Assembly: GCA_039707655.1 (NCBI GenBank)
Contig: CM077676.1
Span: forward strand, 187,236,936 to 187,300,935
Length of the DNA stretch: 64,000 bases
Origin: Elymus sibiricus
Lineage: Eukaryota > Streptophyta > Magnoliopsida > Poales > Poaceae
Direction: 5' to 3'
Position numbers and translations under genes: made by a program. Within the stretch, counting starts at the first letter, position 1, and the number at the start of each line of letters is the position of its first letter. Under the pieces are notes generated by a model, which was given only the letters and a program-made list of their open reading frames with translations, was not told the DNA's origin and made no database searches. This document shows, one piece after another, positions 20,370-30,536 of this stretch.

Positions 20370-22013
20370 TGATGTCTAGTACGCAACTTTTATTCTTGTA
20401 GATGTTGTTGGGCCTCCAAGTGCAGAGTTTTGTAGGACAGTAGCAAATTTCCCTCAAGTGGATGACCTAAGGTTTATCAATCCGGGGGAGGTGTAGGATG
20501 AAGATGGTCTGTCTCAAACAACCTTGCAATCAAATACAAGAAATCTCTTGTGTCCCCAACACACTCAATACAATGGCAAATTGTATAGGTGCACTAGTTC
20601 GGCGAAGAGATTGTGATACATGTGTAGTATGGATAGTAGATATAGGTTTTTGTAATTTAAAAATAAAAAACAGCAAGGTAACAAGTAACAAAAGTGATCA
20701 CAAATAGTATTGCAATGCTTGAAAACAAGGACTAGGGTTCATACTTTCACTAGTGCAATCTCTCAAAAATGCTAACATAATTGGATCATATAACAATCCC
20801 TCAATGTGCGATAAACAATCACTCCAAAGTTCCTATTAGCGGAGAACATAAGATAGAAATAGTTGTAGGGTACGAAACCACCTCAAAGTTATCCTTTCCG
20901 ATCAATCTATTGAGCCATCCCTATAAGTGTCACAAATAGCCCTAGAGTTCGTACTAAAATAACACCATATGATACGCATCAGCCAACTCTAATTTCACCT
21001 AGATACTCCAATGTCACCACAAGTATCCGTGACTTGATTATTCGATATGCATCAAACAACTTCAGATTCATAATATTCAATCCACACAAAGAACTTCAAA
21101 GAGTACCCCAAAGTTTCTTATCGGAGAAAAGATAATGAAAACATGCAACCAACCCCTATGCCTAGATCACACCAAGGTCACGGGAATCCGCGAGTTGATC
21201 ACCAAAACATACATCAAGTGAACCAATAGAATACCCCATTGTCACCACGGGTATCCACATGCAAAACATACATCAAGTGTTCTCAAATCTGAAATATTCA
21301 ATCCGACAATAACGAAACCTCAAAGGAAAAGACTCAATTCATCACAAGAAGATAGAGAGGGAAGAAACACCATATGATCCAACTATATTAACAAAGCTCA
21401 CGATACATCAATATCGTGCCAAATCAAGAACACGAGAGAGAGAGAGAGATCAAACACATAGCTACTAGTACATACCCTCAGCCCTGAGGGTGAACTACTC
21501 CCTCCTCGTCATGGAGACCGCCGGGATGATGAAGATGGCCTCCGGTGATGATTCCCCCCTCTGGCAGGGTGCCGGAACAGGGCTCCAGATGGTATTTCTT
21601 CAGTACAGAGGCTTGTGGCAACGGCGGCTAAGTTCTAGGTTTATTTCCGAGGGTTTCTCTATTTATAGGATTTTTCAGCGTTGGAATCACGCGAAAAGGA
21701 GCTACGAGGGCCCCACAAGGCAGCACGGCGCGACCCCCACAAGCCGCGCCGTGGTGCCTTGTGAGCACCTCATGAGGCTTCTGGTCCTTCCACGAAGCTT
21801 CGGGGGTCTCTTTTGGTCACAAAAAAATCGTCAAAAAGTTTCGTCCAATTCCGAGAACTTTTATTTCTGCACAAAATAACAACACCATGGTAGTTCTGCT
21901 GAAAACAACGTCAGTCCGAGTTAGTTCAAATCAAATCATACCAAAACCATATAAAATTGTTATAAACATGGCATGAATACTTCATAAATTATAGATACGT
22001 TGGAGACGTATCA
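20370..22013 (-). repeat. 5' LTR of the non-autonomous element
   Basis: Minus strand TGATACGTCTCC ... TAGACATCA, about 1.64 kb. It contains a TATA-like CTATAAATAG (reverse complement near 21658-21668) and a GA microsatellite at about 21435-21450. The flank at 22014-22018 is TTGCC; the matching copy is outside the window. Confidence 0.8.
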
Positions 22014-22622
22014 TTGCCACAGGAACAAGGCTCACAGAAGGCCTCGCGAGCGCCACCTCGCGAGGTGACCCACGTCAAGCCGCCTCCTGACAAAGCCGAC
22101 AGGAGGCCTCGCGAGCACTGGCTCACGAGGCGGCCTGTGGCGGCTATCCTCACCAAGTGCCAACGGAGGCCTTACGAGCAAGAGCCTCACGAGGCGCCCT
22201 CCGCAGCCGCGACTCAGCAAGCGACATGCTCCATGAAAAAGCTAAGTCTAAAAACACCTCGCAAGCTATTCTCGTCGTCTCTCGAGTCTATCCTTCGCAC
22301 GAGCCGCTTGTATGTCAAAGGAGGAGCTCCTTGAGCATCGCGCCTCGGGAGCCCTTACTTCCTCTCAGTGCCCTACACCTCCTGGCCTTGTCTAGGCGCG
22401 CGTCCTAACATACCAGCGACAGCTGTAGCCCGCTCGGGGGCTGGGTCCTAACGACGTAGAGCACCATGGCAAACAAAAGGAGAAAGATAGGCCTCGCGAG
22501 GAGACTTCACGAGAAAACATGCAAATTACAGCAAATCGTTAAGTGCTTATTTGATAAAGTCATGTCTTCACACCCCCACGGGGCTACATTAGTTCTGATA
22601 CAGGCGCAAAAGAAAGGAGCCT
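22014..22622. other. GC-rich non-coding stretch with CCTCGCGAGG-type motifs
   Basis: No convincing gene. Many copies of CCTCGCGAGG, CCTCACGAGG and related inverted words, a style also seen in the LTR remnants at 37935-38882 and 49483-50381. It joins the B3-gene flank (31097 onward) once the LTR array is removed, so its right part is probably the 3' flank of that gene. Confidence 0.4.
22618..22622. other. Target-site duplication AGCCT (left) of LTR array
   Basis: AGCCT directly before LTR 1. The same five bases occur at 31092-31096 directly after LTR 3, and nowhere at the inner LTR borders. Confidence 0.88.
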
Positions 22623-22884
22623 TGATGAGGATATATTCATGGAATATGATGATTCTGCTTGCTTAAGCTGGAAAGAAATATTGAGCCTAGTTGAAAAATA
22701 TCATAAGGTGAATTTATTCCTAGTTGTACTTGTTCCCTTGATTCGGAAGAATTTTATACTGCCTAAGTCCTTGTGTGCATGTATCTTTAGGTACATCGGA
22801 GAGGAAGGCATGGCACAAGGGAGCAAGGAGGAGAGCAAGGAGGCAATGCAGCTGGGCAGGGAAAAGGATCTTGGAGTTTCCAGG

Positions 22885-23056
22885 GCGGTAGTACCGCCCT
22901 ACACCAGCGGTAGTACCGCTTGAGACGGTACTACCGCCCCTACTACCGTGAAAACTACTGGCATCTTTTGACGCTAACCGGTAGTAGAGCGGTACTGAAG
23001 CGGTAGTACCGCTTGGAGCGGTAGTACCGCATGACATCAGCGGTACTACCGTGCTG
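22885..23056. repeat. Palindrome cluster GCGGTAGTACCGC in LTR 1
   Basis: At least seven full or partial copies of the self-complementary word GCGGTAGTACCGC (or its half GGTACTACCG) lie within 170 bases, upstream of the TATA motif. The same cluster is at 26691-26862 and 30498-30669. Confidence 0.85.
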
Positions 23057-23112
23057 CCTGCGCGCAGAGTTTCGGGCTGACAGCCCATGTACCCCTTCGA
23101 TCTATCTTAGGA

Positions 23113-23120
23113 TATAAATA
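23113..23120 (+). promoter_or_regulatory. TATA box in LTR 1
   Basis: GGATATAAATACTC, downstream of the palindrome cluster. Equivalent sites lie at 26919-26926 (LTR 2) and 30726-30733 (LTR 3). Confidence 0.6.
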
Positions 23121-23481
23121 CTCTTCCTTAGGGTTAGTTAGAGTTAGACCACGTTTAAGATAAACCCTAGTTCATGAGATTGCTTGTAAGCATTCATCTT
23201 GAATCCTCATCACCAATTCGTATCGATCTGGTGATTATATACTGCAAGTCAAGTGTGATCTGCTGTTCCATTGGGAATTAGTATATTGCAATTCTAACCG
23301 TTCGTGGTCGACGGCTGCGTGCGCAAGTGTGTGACGTTGTGAATATCCAAAGGGTTGAGACCTTTTGCATTGGCATCAGGGATCAAGTGAGGGAGAGTTC
23401 ATCGGCGACATACAAGTTATCCTACACCATCATCATCACCACCGCCGCTTACTGAGAAGATCGGGACACCCCATATCATCT

Positions 23482-23494
23482 TGGTATCAGATAT
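23482..23494 (+). other. Primer binding site, first unit
   Basis: TGGTATCAGATAT, three bases after LTR 1. The first nine bases match the initiator tRNA-Met complement. The equivalent in unit 2 is at 27288-27300. Confidence 0.75.
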
Positions 23495-24019
23495 CCAGCG
23501 TTGCCTCGGTAAGCATCCACCAAATCATCCGTAGATTAGTTGTGTTTTTCATCCTATCCAGAAAAAGCCTCACAAAAAGATTAGGGTTCCGGTTTTTGCC
23601 ATACCCTAGATAACATCGTTTCCAAGTTTTAGTTGCTGGTCGTTGTGTCTTTCTTTTGCGTCACTTTTTCTTCCGAGTCATCTAGTAGGCGTCTAGGGTT
23701 TTGTTCTGATCCGAGTCTTTTTGTTCTTGTGTTCGTCGGAGTCTTGGTTCTTGTGTTCGTTGGTTTTTTTTTCCTTTAGCGTTTTCTTTTAGGTTTCCTT
23801 TTTCCAGTCCGAGTTAAATCGAGTCTTTCCGTTGTGAGCCATAGACAAGCCAATTTTTCTTCTTTTGCGTAGCACTTTCCTATTGAGACTAGCATATCCT
23901 TGTGCTCTACGGGCTGCTCATCTAGGTTTTTGGTAAGTGCATCTTTGAGATTGGCAAGATCTGCTTCGTTGTTTGTTGCTCCAGTCTCGGCTACAAAAAA
24001 AAAAAAAAAAAAAAAAAGA

Positions 24020-24180
24020 GTTTGTACTGTTCACGTCCTGTTCACGTACTGTTCACGAGGCAGTTAAAAAATCCGCGGTACTGTTCACGCGACCTGCAGT
24101 GAAAAAAAAAAAAGAGTGAAAAGAGGATAAAAAAAAAGAGAGAGAGAAAAAAAAAGGGAGTACAAAAAAAAAACAGCGAG
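24020..24180. repeat. A-rich and ACTGTTCACG repeat leader, first unit
   Basis: A 20-plus base A-run is followed by four TACTGTTCACG-like words and then several further A-runs mixed with GAGAGA. The equivalent stretch in unit 2 (27802-27990) differs mainly in homopolymer length. Confidence 0.8.
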
Positions 24181-24689
24181 AAAGCACGAAACGAGAGAAA
24201 CCGTGGCCAGAAGTTGCTGCTATCTCTTGCAGTGTTGGATTTGTATTATCTTGCTGTTTGCACTTGTAGAATTGAGCAATCTTGTGCCCTGTTTTGAGCT
24301 TTTTGCTAGCGTCTCTCCCTGTGCATTGCAGCACGAGCATTACTCCGACACATAAATCAAATTTGAGCTCCTTTTCAGAGTTGCAATTGCCCCATTTATC
24401 TCCACCGTGTGAGTTTCCATGGGTCTTTTTGTATCACACGATCAGCACTAGGATTTGTGAATTGGTGTTGTTAGGTATCCCAACCAAGCTCCACCATATA
24501 CCCTGGTTTGTCGTGTGATTGCTCTCATACCCGGATATTCACTTCATCACATCCGTGTACTAGTCCTCCATCCGAACGGGTACGCATTGCTATTCACTTT
24601 GGAACGGTAAGATTTCCTTTTCTTGTCAGTTTTTGAGTGAGTTGTGCGAGTACACCATATACATCTGCTATACTTTTTATGTACTAATA

Positions 24690-26729
24690 ATGGTGAATCC
24701 TATCAAGGACAAGCCATTACCATTACAGTTTTTGTGCAGTGATGCATTCTGGGAGGAGGAAGATCTTGGTGTACATCCTGATTCAGGTTTGTTTCACTTT
24801 ACTGCCGACATCGAAGGTAGACCTGCTGCAGTGATCCTTGATAATTATTCTCTCACAAACTTGGTCAGTATTGATGTTGTTAACAAGCTGCAGTTGCGTA
24901 CATATACCAAACTTGTGCCATATACGTTAGCTGCTTATGATGAGGCATTTCCAATTACTCATCATGCTTATGTTCCTATCACCATTTATGGTTCTACTGT
25001 TAGCATGCGCTGTGATGTCATTCCTAGAGCACTCAATTGTTGTCACGTTTTGTTGGGAAAACCTTGGTGTGATAGGTATAAGGTCGAATTTGATAGTGCT
25101 CAGATTGATCCTTTATTCGTTTGGAATAATAAGCACACTTGGTTAGCACATACACGACTTAAGAAATTTCAGGAGGTTAGGCGTCAAAATCTATGTCCAC
25201 CTGTCATTCCCATAGTTGACAATGAGCATATGCGTGATCACACAATCTTGGGAGTACATGTTAATGAGACATGTCAGGTTTCACCTAACGTAATCATGTC
25301 TCCTCCTAGTGTTGTTTCTTGTGATATGCAGGTTGTTTTTGCAGAAAGGGAGCAGCATGTAGTACAACCTGCTTCACCACTTGAGCAAGATTTTCCAGTA
25401 CCTACTACATCTCAGGCGGCTGACATTGATACTGGTGCTAATTTAGAGCTGCAACCAGCCAATGAGGCATTCAGTGAGTCTGTTCCTTTGCTGGTTGATT
25501 CTTGTGCGTTGATCGGTCCAAATATGTCCGCACCATGTGATAATTTTCTAAATTCCAATTCTGATCATGTGGTACTGATAACACATACAGAACTACTTGC
25601 TCGAATACCACTTGTTGATATTGTGTATTCTATCATGCTAAATGAACCTATTCGTTTGAGTTGTGCTATGAAGAAGATTTCTAAACTTTCATATCTAAAT
25701 TTTCGCACCTATGCATATAGTTTCACATTTAATTTAATTGGTGAATATAGCATGACTGATAATTTTCTGGTGGATCACATATGCATTACCTGTGATACGA
25801 TTGCTGATTTGAAACTTGCTGTTTTGCGTCCTATATGCTTTGTGACAGAGTCTTTTTGCTTTTGGACAGTACCTAATTTTCATGAGAATCTGAAAATTTC
25901 GTATATGTTCGATTGTTCTCATCTTGCTATCACCGAATCTGATCCATTGTGTTTGTTTCCACACCTGTTGCATTTATATGCTACTGCTATAGACTTCACT
26001 TATATTTGCAAACTGAGTTGCATCTTACATGCTGCGAGTACTGCTCATGAACATACATATGCTTGTTCTATATATCAGAGTCGCACAGTTGAAGCATGGT
26101 ATCCCATATATGTCCCTTTGAATATTTTGGACTGGTTTGACCTTGCTTGTAGCACTTTTGATCATCGATCTTCTGTGAGGGCTTCGGACTTAATACTGAA
26201 CAATAAGACATTGTACATGTGTGTTCCTCATTCTGGTCATGACTATATGAACTTCACTTATACTTGCAATTTAAGTTGCATATTGCATACTGGGAATCTT
26301 TTTCATGACAACAAAAATGATACAGCATGTTACATCTACATATATTATGCGTACACGTTGTTCTTTTTGTTGCTGCCATTTTCAGCTTACCCAAAGCCGC
26401 GGACGGCTTTTCTTGAAGAAAGGGAGGATGATGAGGATATATTCATGGAATATGATGATTCTGCTTGCTTAAGCTGGAAAGAAATATTGAGCCTAGTTGA
26501 AAAATATCATAAGGTGAATTTATTCCTAGTTGTACTTGTTCCCTTGATTCGGAAGAATTTTATACTGCCTAAGTCCTTGTGTGCATGTATCTTTAGGTAC
26601 ATCGGAGAGGAAGGCATGGCACAAGGGAGCAAGGAGGAGAGCAAGGAGGCAATGCAGCTGGGCAGGGAAAAGGATCTTGGAGTTTCCAGGGCGGTAGTAC
26701 CGCCCTACACCAGCGGTAGTACCGCTTGA
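24690..26729 (+). CDS. Non-autonomous LTR element protein with retropepsin-like N-terminal region, unit 1
   Basis: I use the ATG at 24690 (MVNPIKDKPLPLQF); the frame is open upstream but has no earlier ATG. Length is 679 residues. Residues about 38-150 resemble the retropepsin-like domain of plant retrotransposons: a strand with the putative catalytic Asp at residue 51, and a later CHVLLGKPWCDRYKVEFDS segment at the usual position of the LLGRPW motif. The Asp is followed by Asn-Tyr, not Ser/Thr-Gly, so peptidase activity is doubtful. The rest is Cys/His/aromatic-rich with no motif I recognise. A hydrophobic stretch near the end (IYYAYTLFFLLLPFSAY) precedes an acidic EEREDDED segment. The last 100 residues are encoded by LTR 2. 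The frame is intact. Confidence 0.6.
   Translation: MVNPIKDKPLPLQFLCSDAFWEEEDLGVHPDSGLFHFTADIEGRPAAVILDNYSLTNLVSIDVVNKLQLRTYTKLVPYTLAAYDEAFPITHHAYVPITIYGSTVSMRCDVIPRALNCCHVLLGKPWCDRYKVEFDSAQIDPLFVWNNKHTWLAHTRLKKFQEVRRQNLCPPVIPIVDNEHMRDHTILGVHVNETCQVSPNVIMSPPSVVSCDMQVVFAEREQHVVQPASPLEQDFPVPTTSQAADIDTGANLELQPANEAFSESVPLLVDSCALIGPNMSAPCDNFLNSNSDHVVLITHTELLARIPLVDIVYSIMLNEPIRLSCAMKKISKLSYLNFRTYAYSFTFNLIGEYSMTDNFLVDHICITCDTIADLKLAVLRPICFVTESFCFWTVPNFHENLKISYMFDCSHLAITESDPLCLFPHLLHLYATAIDFTYICKLSCILHAASTAHEHTYACSIYQSRTVEAWYPIYVPLNILDWFDLACSTFDHRSSVRASDLILNNKTLYMCVPHSGHDYMNFTYTCNLSCILHTGNLFHDNKNDTACYIYIYYAYTLFFLLLPFSAYPKPRTAFLEEREDDEDIFMEYDDSACLSWKEILSLVEKYHKVNLFLVVLVPLIRKNFILPKSLCACIFRYIGEEGMAQGSKEESKEAMQLGREKDLGVSRAVVPPYTSGSTA
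26415..26428 (+). other. Polypurine tract, first unit
   Basis: GAAGAAAGGGAGGA directly before LTR 2. It lies inside the reading frame. The second copy is at 30222-30235. Confidence 0.75.
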
Positions 26730-27284
26730 GACGGTACTACCGCCCCTACTACCGTGAAAACTACTGGCATCTTTTGACGCTAACCGGTAGTAGAGCGGTA
26801 CTGAAGCGGTAGTACCGCTTGGAGCGGTAGTACCGCATGACATCAGCGGTACTACCGTGCTGCCTGCGCGCAGAGTTTCGGGCTGACAGCCCATGTACCC
26901 CTTCGATCTATCTTAGGATATAAATACTCTTCCTTAGGGTTAGTTAGAGTTAGACCACGTTTAAGATAAACCCTAGTTCATGAGATTGCTTGTAAGCATT
27001 CATCTTGAATCCTCATCACCAATTCGTATCGATCTGGTGATTATATACTGCAAGTCAAGTGTGATCTGCTGTTCCATTGGGAATTAGTATATTGCAATTC
27101 TAACCGTTCGTGGTCGACGGCTGCGTGCGCAAGTGTGTGACGTTGTGAATATCCAAAGGGTTGAGACCTTTTGCATTGGCATCAGGGATCAAGTGAGGGA
27201 GAGTTCATCGGCGACATACAAGTTATCCTACACCATCATCATCACCACCGCCGCTTACTGAGAAGATCGGGACACCCCATATCA
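26429..27284 (+). repeat. LTR 2 (middle) of the array
   Basis: Same ends and length as LTR 1. It acts as 3' LTR of unit 1 and 5' LTR of unit 2. No target duplication flanks it, which is why I read the array as recombination-derived. Confidence 0.92.
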
Positions 27285-27287
27285 TCT

Positions 27288-27300
27288 TGGTATCAGATAT
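27288..27300 (+). other. Primer binding site, second unit
   Basis: TGGTATCAGATAT, identical to the first unit. Confidence 0.75.
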
Positions 27301-28496
27301 CCAGCGTTGCCTCGGTAAGCATCCACCAAATCATCCGTAGATTAGTTGTGTTTTTCATCCTATCCAGAAAAAGCCTCACAAAAAGATTAGGGTTCCGGTT
27401 TTTGCCATACCCTAGATAACATCGTTTCCAAGTTTTAGTTGCTGGTCGTTGTGTCTTTCTTTTGCGTCACTTTTTCTTCCGAGTCATCTAGTAGGCGTCT
27501 AGGGTTTTGTTCTGATCCGAGTCTTTTTGTTCTTGTGTTCGTCGGAGTCTTGGTTCTTGTGTTCGTTGGTTTTTTTTTCCTTTAGCGTTTTCTTTTAGGT
27601 TTCCTTTTTCCAGTCCGAGTTAAATCGAGTCTTTCCGTTGTGAGCCATAGACAAGCCAATTTTTCTTCTTTTGCGTAGCACTTTCCTATTGAGACTAGCA
27701 TATCCTTGTGCTCTACGGGCTGCTCATCTAGGTTTTTGGTAAGTGCATCTTTGAGATTGGCAAGATCTGCTTCGTTGTTTGTTGCTCCAGTCTCGGCTAC
27801 AAAAAAAAAAAAAAAAAAAAAAAAGAGTTTGTACTGTTCACGTCCTGTTCACGTACTGTTCACGAGGCAGTTAAAAAATCCGCGGTACTGTTCACGCGAC
27901 CTGCAGTGAAAAAAAAAAAGAGTGAAAAGAGGATAAAAAAAAAGAGAGAGAGAAAAAAAAAAGGGAGTACAAAAAAAAAACAGCGAGAAAGCACGAAACG
28001 AGAGAAACCGTGGCCAGAAGTTGCTGCTATCTCTTGCAGTGTTGGATTTGTATTATCTTGCTGTTTGCACTTGTAGAATTGAGCAATCTTGTGCCCTGTT
28101 TTGAGCTTTTTGCTAGCGTCTCTCCCTGTGCATTGCAGCACGAGCATTACTCCGACACATAAATCAAATTTGAGCTCCTTTTCAGAGTTGCAATTGCCCC
28201 ATTTATCTCCACCGTGTGAGTTTCCATGGGTCTTTTTGTATCACACGATCAGCACTAGGATTTGTGAATTGGTGTTGTTAGGTATCCCAACCAAGCTCCA
28301 CCATATACCCTGGTTTGTCGTGTGATTGCTCTCATACCCGGATATTCACTTCATCACATCCGTGTACTAGTCCTCCATCCGAACGGGTACGCATTGCTAT
28401 TCACTTTGGAACGGTAAGATTTCCTTTTCTTGTCAGTTTTTGAGTGAGTTGTGCGAGTACACCATATACATCTGCTATACTTTTTATGTACTAATA

Positions 28497-30536
28497 ATGG
28501 TGAATCCTATCAAGGACAAGCCATTACCATTACAGTTTTTGTGCAGTGATGCATTCTGGGAGGAGGAAGATCTTGGTGTACATCCTGATTCAGGTTTGTT
28601 TCACTTTACTGCCGACATCGAAGGTAGACCTGCTGCAGTGATCCTTGATAATTATTCTCTCACAAACTTGGTCAGTATTGATGTTGTTAACAAGCTGCAG
28701 TTGCGTACATATACCAAACTTGTGCCATATACGTTAGCTGCTTATGATGAGGCATTTCCAATTACTCATCATGCTTATGTTCCTATCACCATTTATGGTT
28801 CTACTGTTAGCATGCGCTGTGATGTCATTCCTAGAGCACTCAATTGTTGTCACGTTTTGTTGGGAAAACCTTGGTGTGATAGGTATAAGGTCGAATTTGA
28901 TAGTGCTCAGATTGATCCTTTATTCGTTTGGAATAATAAGCACACTTGGTTAGCACATACACGACTTAAGAAATTTCAGGAGGTTAGGCGTCAAAATCTA
29001 TGTCCACCTGTCATTCCCATAGTTGACAATGAGCATATGCGTGATCACACAATCTTGGGAGTACATGTTAATGAGACATGTCAGGTTTCACCTAACGTAA
29101 TCATGTCTCCTCCTAGTGTTGTTTCTTGTGATATGCAGGTTGTTTTTGCAGAAAGGGAGCAGCATGTAGTACAACCTGCTTCACCACTTGAGCAAGATTT
29201 TCCAGTACCTACTACATCTCAGGCGGCTGACATTGATACTGGTGCTAATTTAGAGCTGCAACCAGCCAATGAGGCATTCAGTGAGTCTGTTCCTTTGCTG
29301 GTTGATTCTTGTGCGTTGATCGGTCCAAATATGTCCGCACCATGTGATAATTTTCTAAATTCCAATTCTGATCATGTGGTACTGATAACACATACAGAAC
29401 TACTTGCTCGAATACCACTTGTTGATATTGTGTATTCTATCATGCTAAATGAACCTATTCGTTTGAGTTGTGCTATGAAGAAGATTTCTAAACTTTCATA
29501 TCTAAATTTTCGCACCTATGCATATAGTTTCACATTTAATTTAATTGGTGAATATAGCATGACTGATAATTTTCTGGTGGATCACATATGCATTACCTGT
29601 GATACGATTGCTGATTTGAAACTTGCTGTTTTGCGTCCTATATGCTTTGTGACAGAGTCTTTTTGCTTTTGGACAGTACCTAATTTTCATGAGAATCTGA
29701 AAATTTCGTATATGTTCGATTGTTCTCATCTTGCTATCACCGAATCTGATCCATTGTGTTTGTTTCCACACCTGTTGCATTTATATGCTACTGCTATAGA
29801 CTTCACTTATATTTGCAAACTGAGTTGCATCTTACATGCTGCGAGTACTGCTCATGAACATACATATGCTTGTTCTATATATCAGAGTCGCACAGTTGAA
29901 GCATGGTATCCCATATATGTCCCTTTGAATATTTTGGACTGGTTTGACCTTGCTTGTAGCACTTTTGATCATCGATCTTCTGTGAGGGCTTCGGACTTAA
30001 TACTGAACAATAAGACATTGTACATGTGTGTTCCTCATTCTGGTCATGACTATATGAACTTCACTTATACTTGCAATTTAAGTTGCATATTGCATACTGG
30101 GAATCTTTTTCATGACAACAAAAATGATACAGCATGTTACATCTACATATATTATGCGTACACGTTGTTCTTTTTGTTGCTGCCATTTTCAGCTTACCCA
30201 AAGCCGCGGACGGCTTTTCTTGAAGAAAGGGAGGATGATGAGGATATATTCATGGAATATGATGATTCTGCTTGCTTAAGCTGGAAAGAAATATTGAGCC
30301 TAGTTGAAAAATATCATAAGGTGAATTTATTCCTAGTTGTACTTGTTCCCTTGATTCGGAAGAATTTTATACTGCCTAAGTCCTTGTGTGCATGTATCTT
30401 TAGGTACATCGGAGAGGAAGGCATGGCACAAGGGAGCAAGGAGGAGAGCAAGGAGGCAATGCAGCTGGGCAGGGAAAAGGATCTTGGAGTTTCCAGGGTG
30501 GTAGTACCGCCCTACACCAGCGGTAGTACCGCTTGA
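28497..30536 (+). CDS. Non-autonomous LTR element protein with retropepsin-like region, unit 2
   Basis: Second copy of the 679-residue frame, again with the Asp-Asn-Tyr replacement at the putative protease site. The only protein difference I see from unit 1 is close to the C-terminus (SRVVVPP here, SRAVVPP in unit 1), in the part encoded by the LTR. The frame is intact. A gypsy-type capsid, RT or integrase is not encoded nearby, so movement would depend on enzymes from another element. Confidence 0.6.
   Translation: MVNPIKDKPLPLQFLCSDAFWEEEDLGVHPDSGLFHFTADIEGRPAAVILDNYSLTNLVSIDVVNKLQLRTYTKLVPYTLAAYDEAFPITHHAYVPITIYGSTVSMRCDVIPRALNCCHVLLGKPWCDRYKVEFDSAQIDPLFVWNNKHTWLAHTRLKKFQEVRRQNLCPPVIPIVDNEHMRDHTILGVHVNETCQVSPNVIMSPPSVVSCDMQVVFAEREQHVVQPASPLEQDFPVPTTSQAADIDTGANLELQPANEAFSESVPLLVDSCALIGPNMSAPCDNFLNSNSDHVVLITHTELLARIPLVDIVYSIMLNEPIRLSCAMKKISKLSYLNFRTYAYSFTFNLIGEYSMTDNFLVDHICITCDTIADLKLAVLRPICFVTESFCFWTVPNFHENLKISYMFDCSHLAITESDPLCLFPHLLHLYATAIDFTYICKLSCILHAASTAHEHTYACSIYQSRTVEAWYPIYVPLNILDWFDLACSTFDHRSSVRASDLILNNKTLYMCVPHSGHDYMNFTYTCNLSCILHTGNLFHDNKNDTACYIYIYYAYTLFFLLLPFSAYPKPRTAFLEEREDDEDIFMEYDDSACLSWKEILSLVEKYHKVNLFLVVLVPLIRKNFILPKSLCACIFRYIGEEGMAQGSKEESKEAMQLGREKDLGVSRVVVPPYTSGSTA
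30222..30235 (+). other. Polypurine tract, second unit
   Basis: GAAGAAAGGGAGGA directly before LTR 3. Confidence 0.75.

Larger units (their letters stand above)
19876..22013 (-). mobile_element. Non-autonomous LTR element fragment (LTR plus start of internal region)
   Basis: Minus-strand order: LTR (22013 to 20370), primer site, then an internal ORF cut at about 19880. The LTR start TGATACGTCTCCAACGTATC is shared with the element at 41902-48584, and the internal protein is related to that one too. The 3' half is missing from the window because the FAR1-bearing element interrupts it. Confidence 0.8.
22623..23478 (+). repeat. LTR 1 of the array
   Basis: TGATGAGGATATATTC ... CCCCATATCA, 856 bases. 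TATAAATA at 23113-23120 is a likely promoter element. By eye it is identical to LTR 2. Confidence 0.92.

Noticed and set aside
22639..22923. Separate 94-residue gene at the left edge of the LTR array
   Set aside because: It is the LTR 1 copy of the C-terminal part of the 679-residue protein and has no upstream coding sequence.
24000..24023. Poly-A run as a LINE or retrogene tail
   Set aside because: It lies within the leader of an LTR element, is repeated in unit 2, and has no target duplication of its own.
24633..24689. Upstream extension of the 679-residue frame (first residues SELCEYTIY)
   Set aside because: The codon at 24633 is TTG, and the first ATG is at 24690, so there is no reason to use the earlier start. 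The same applies at 28440.
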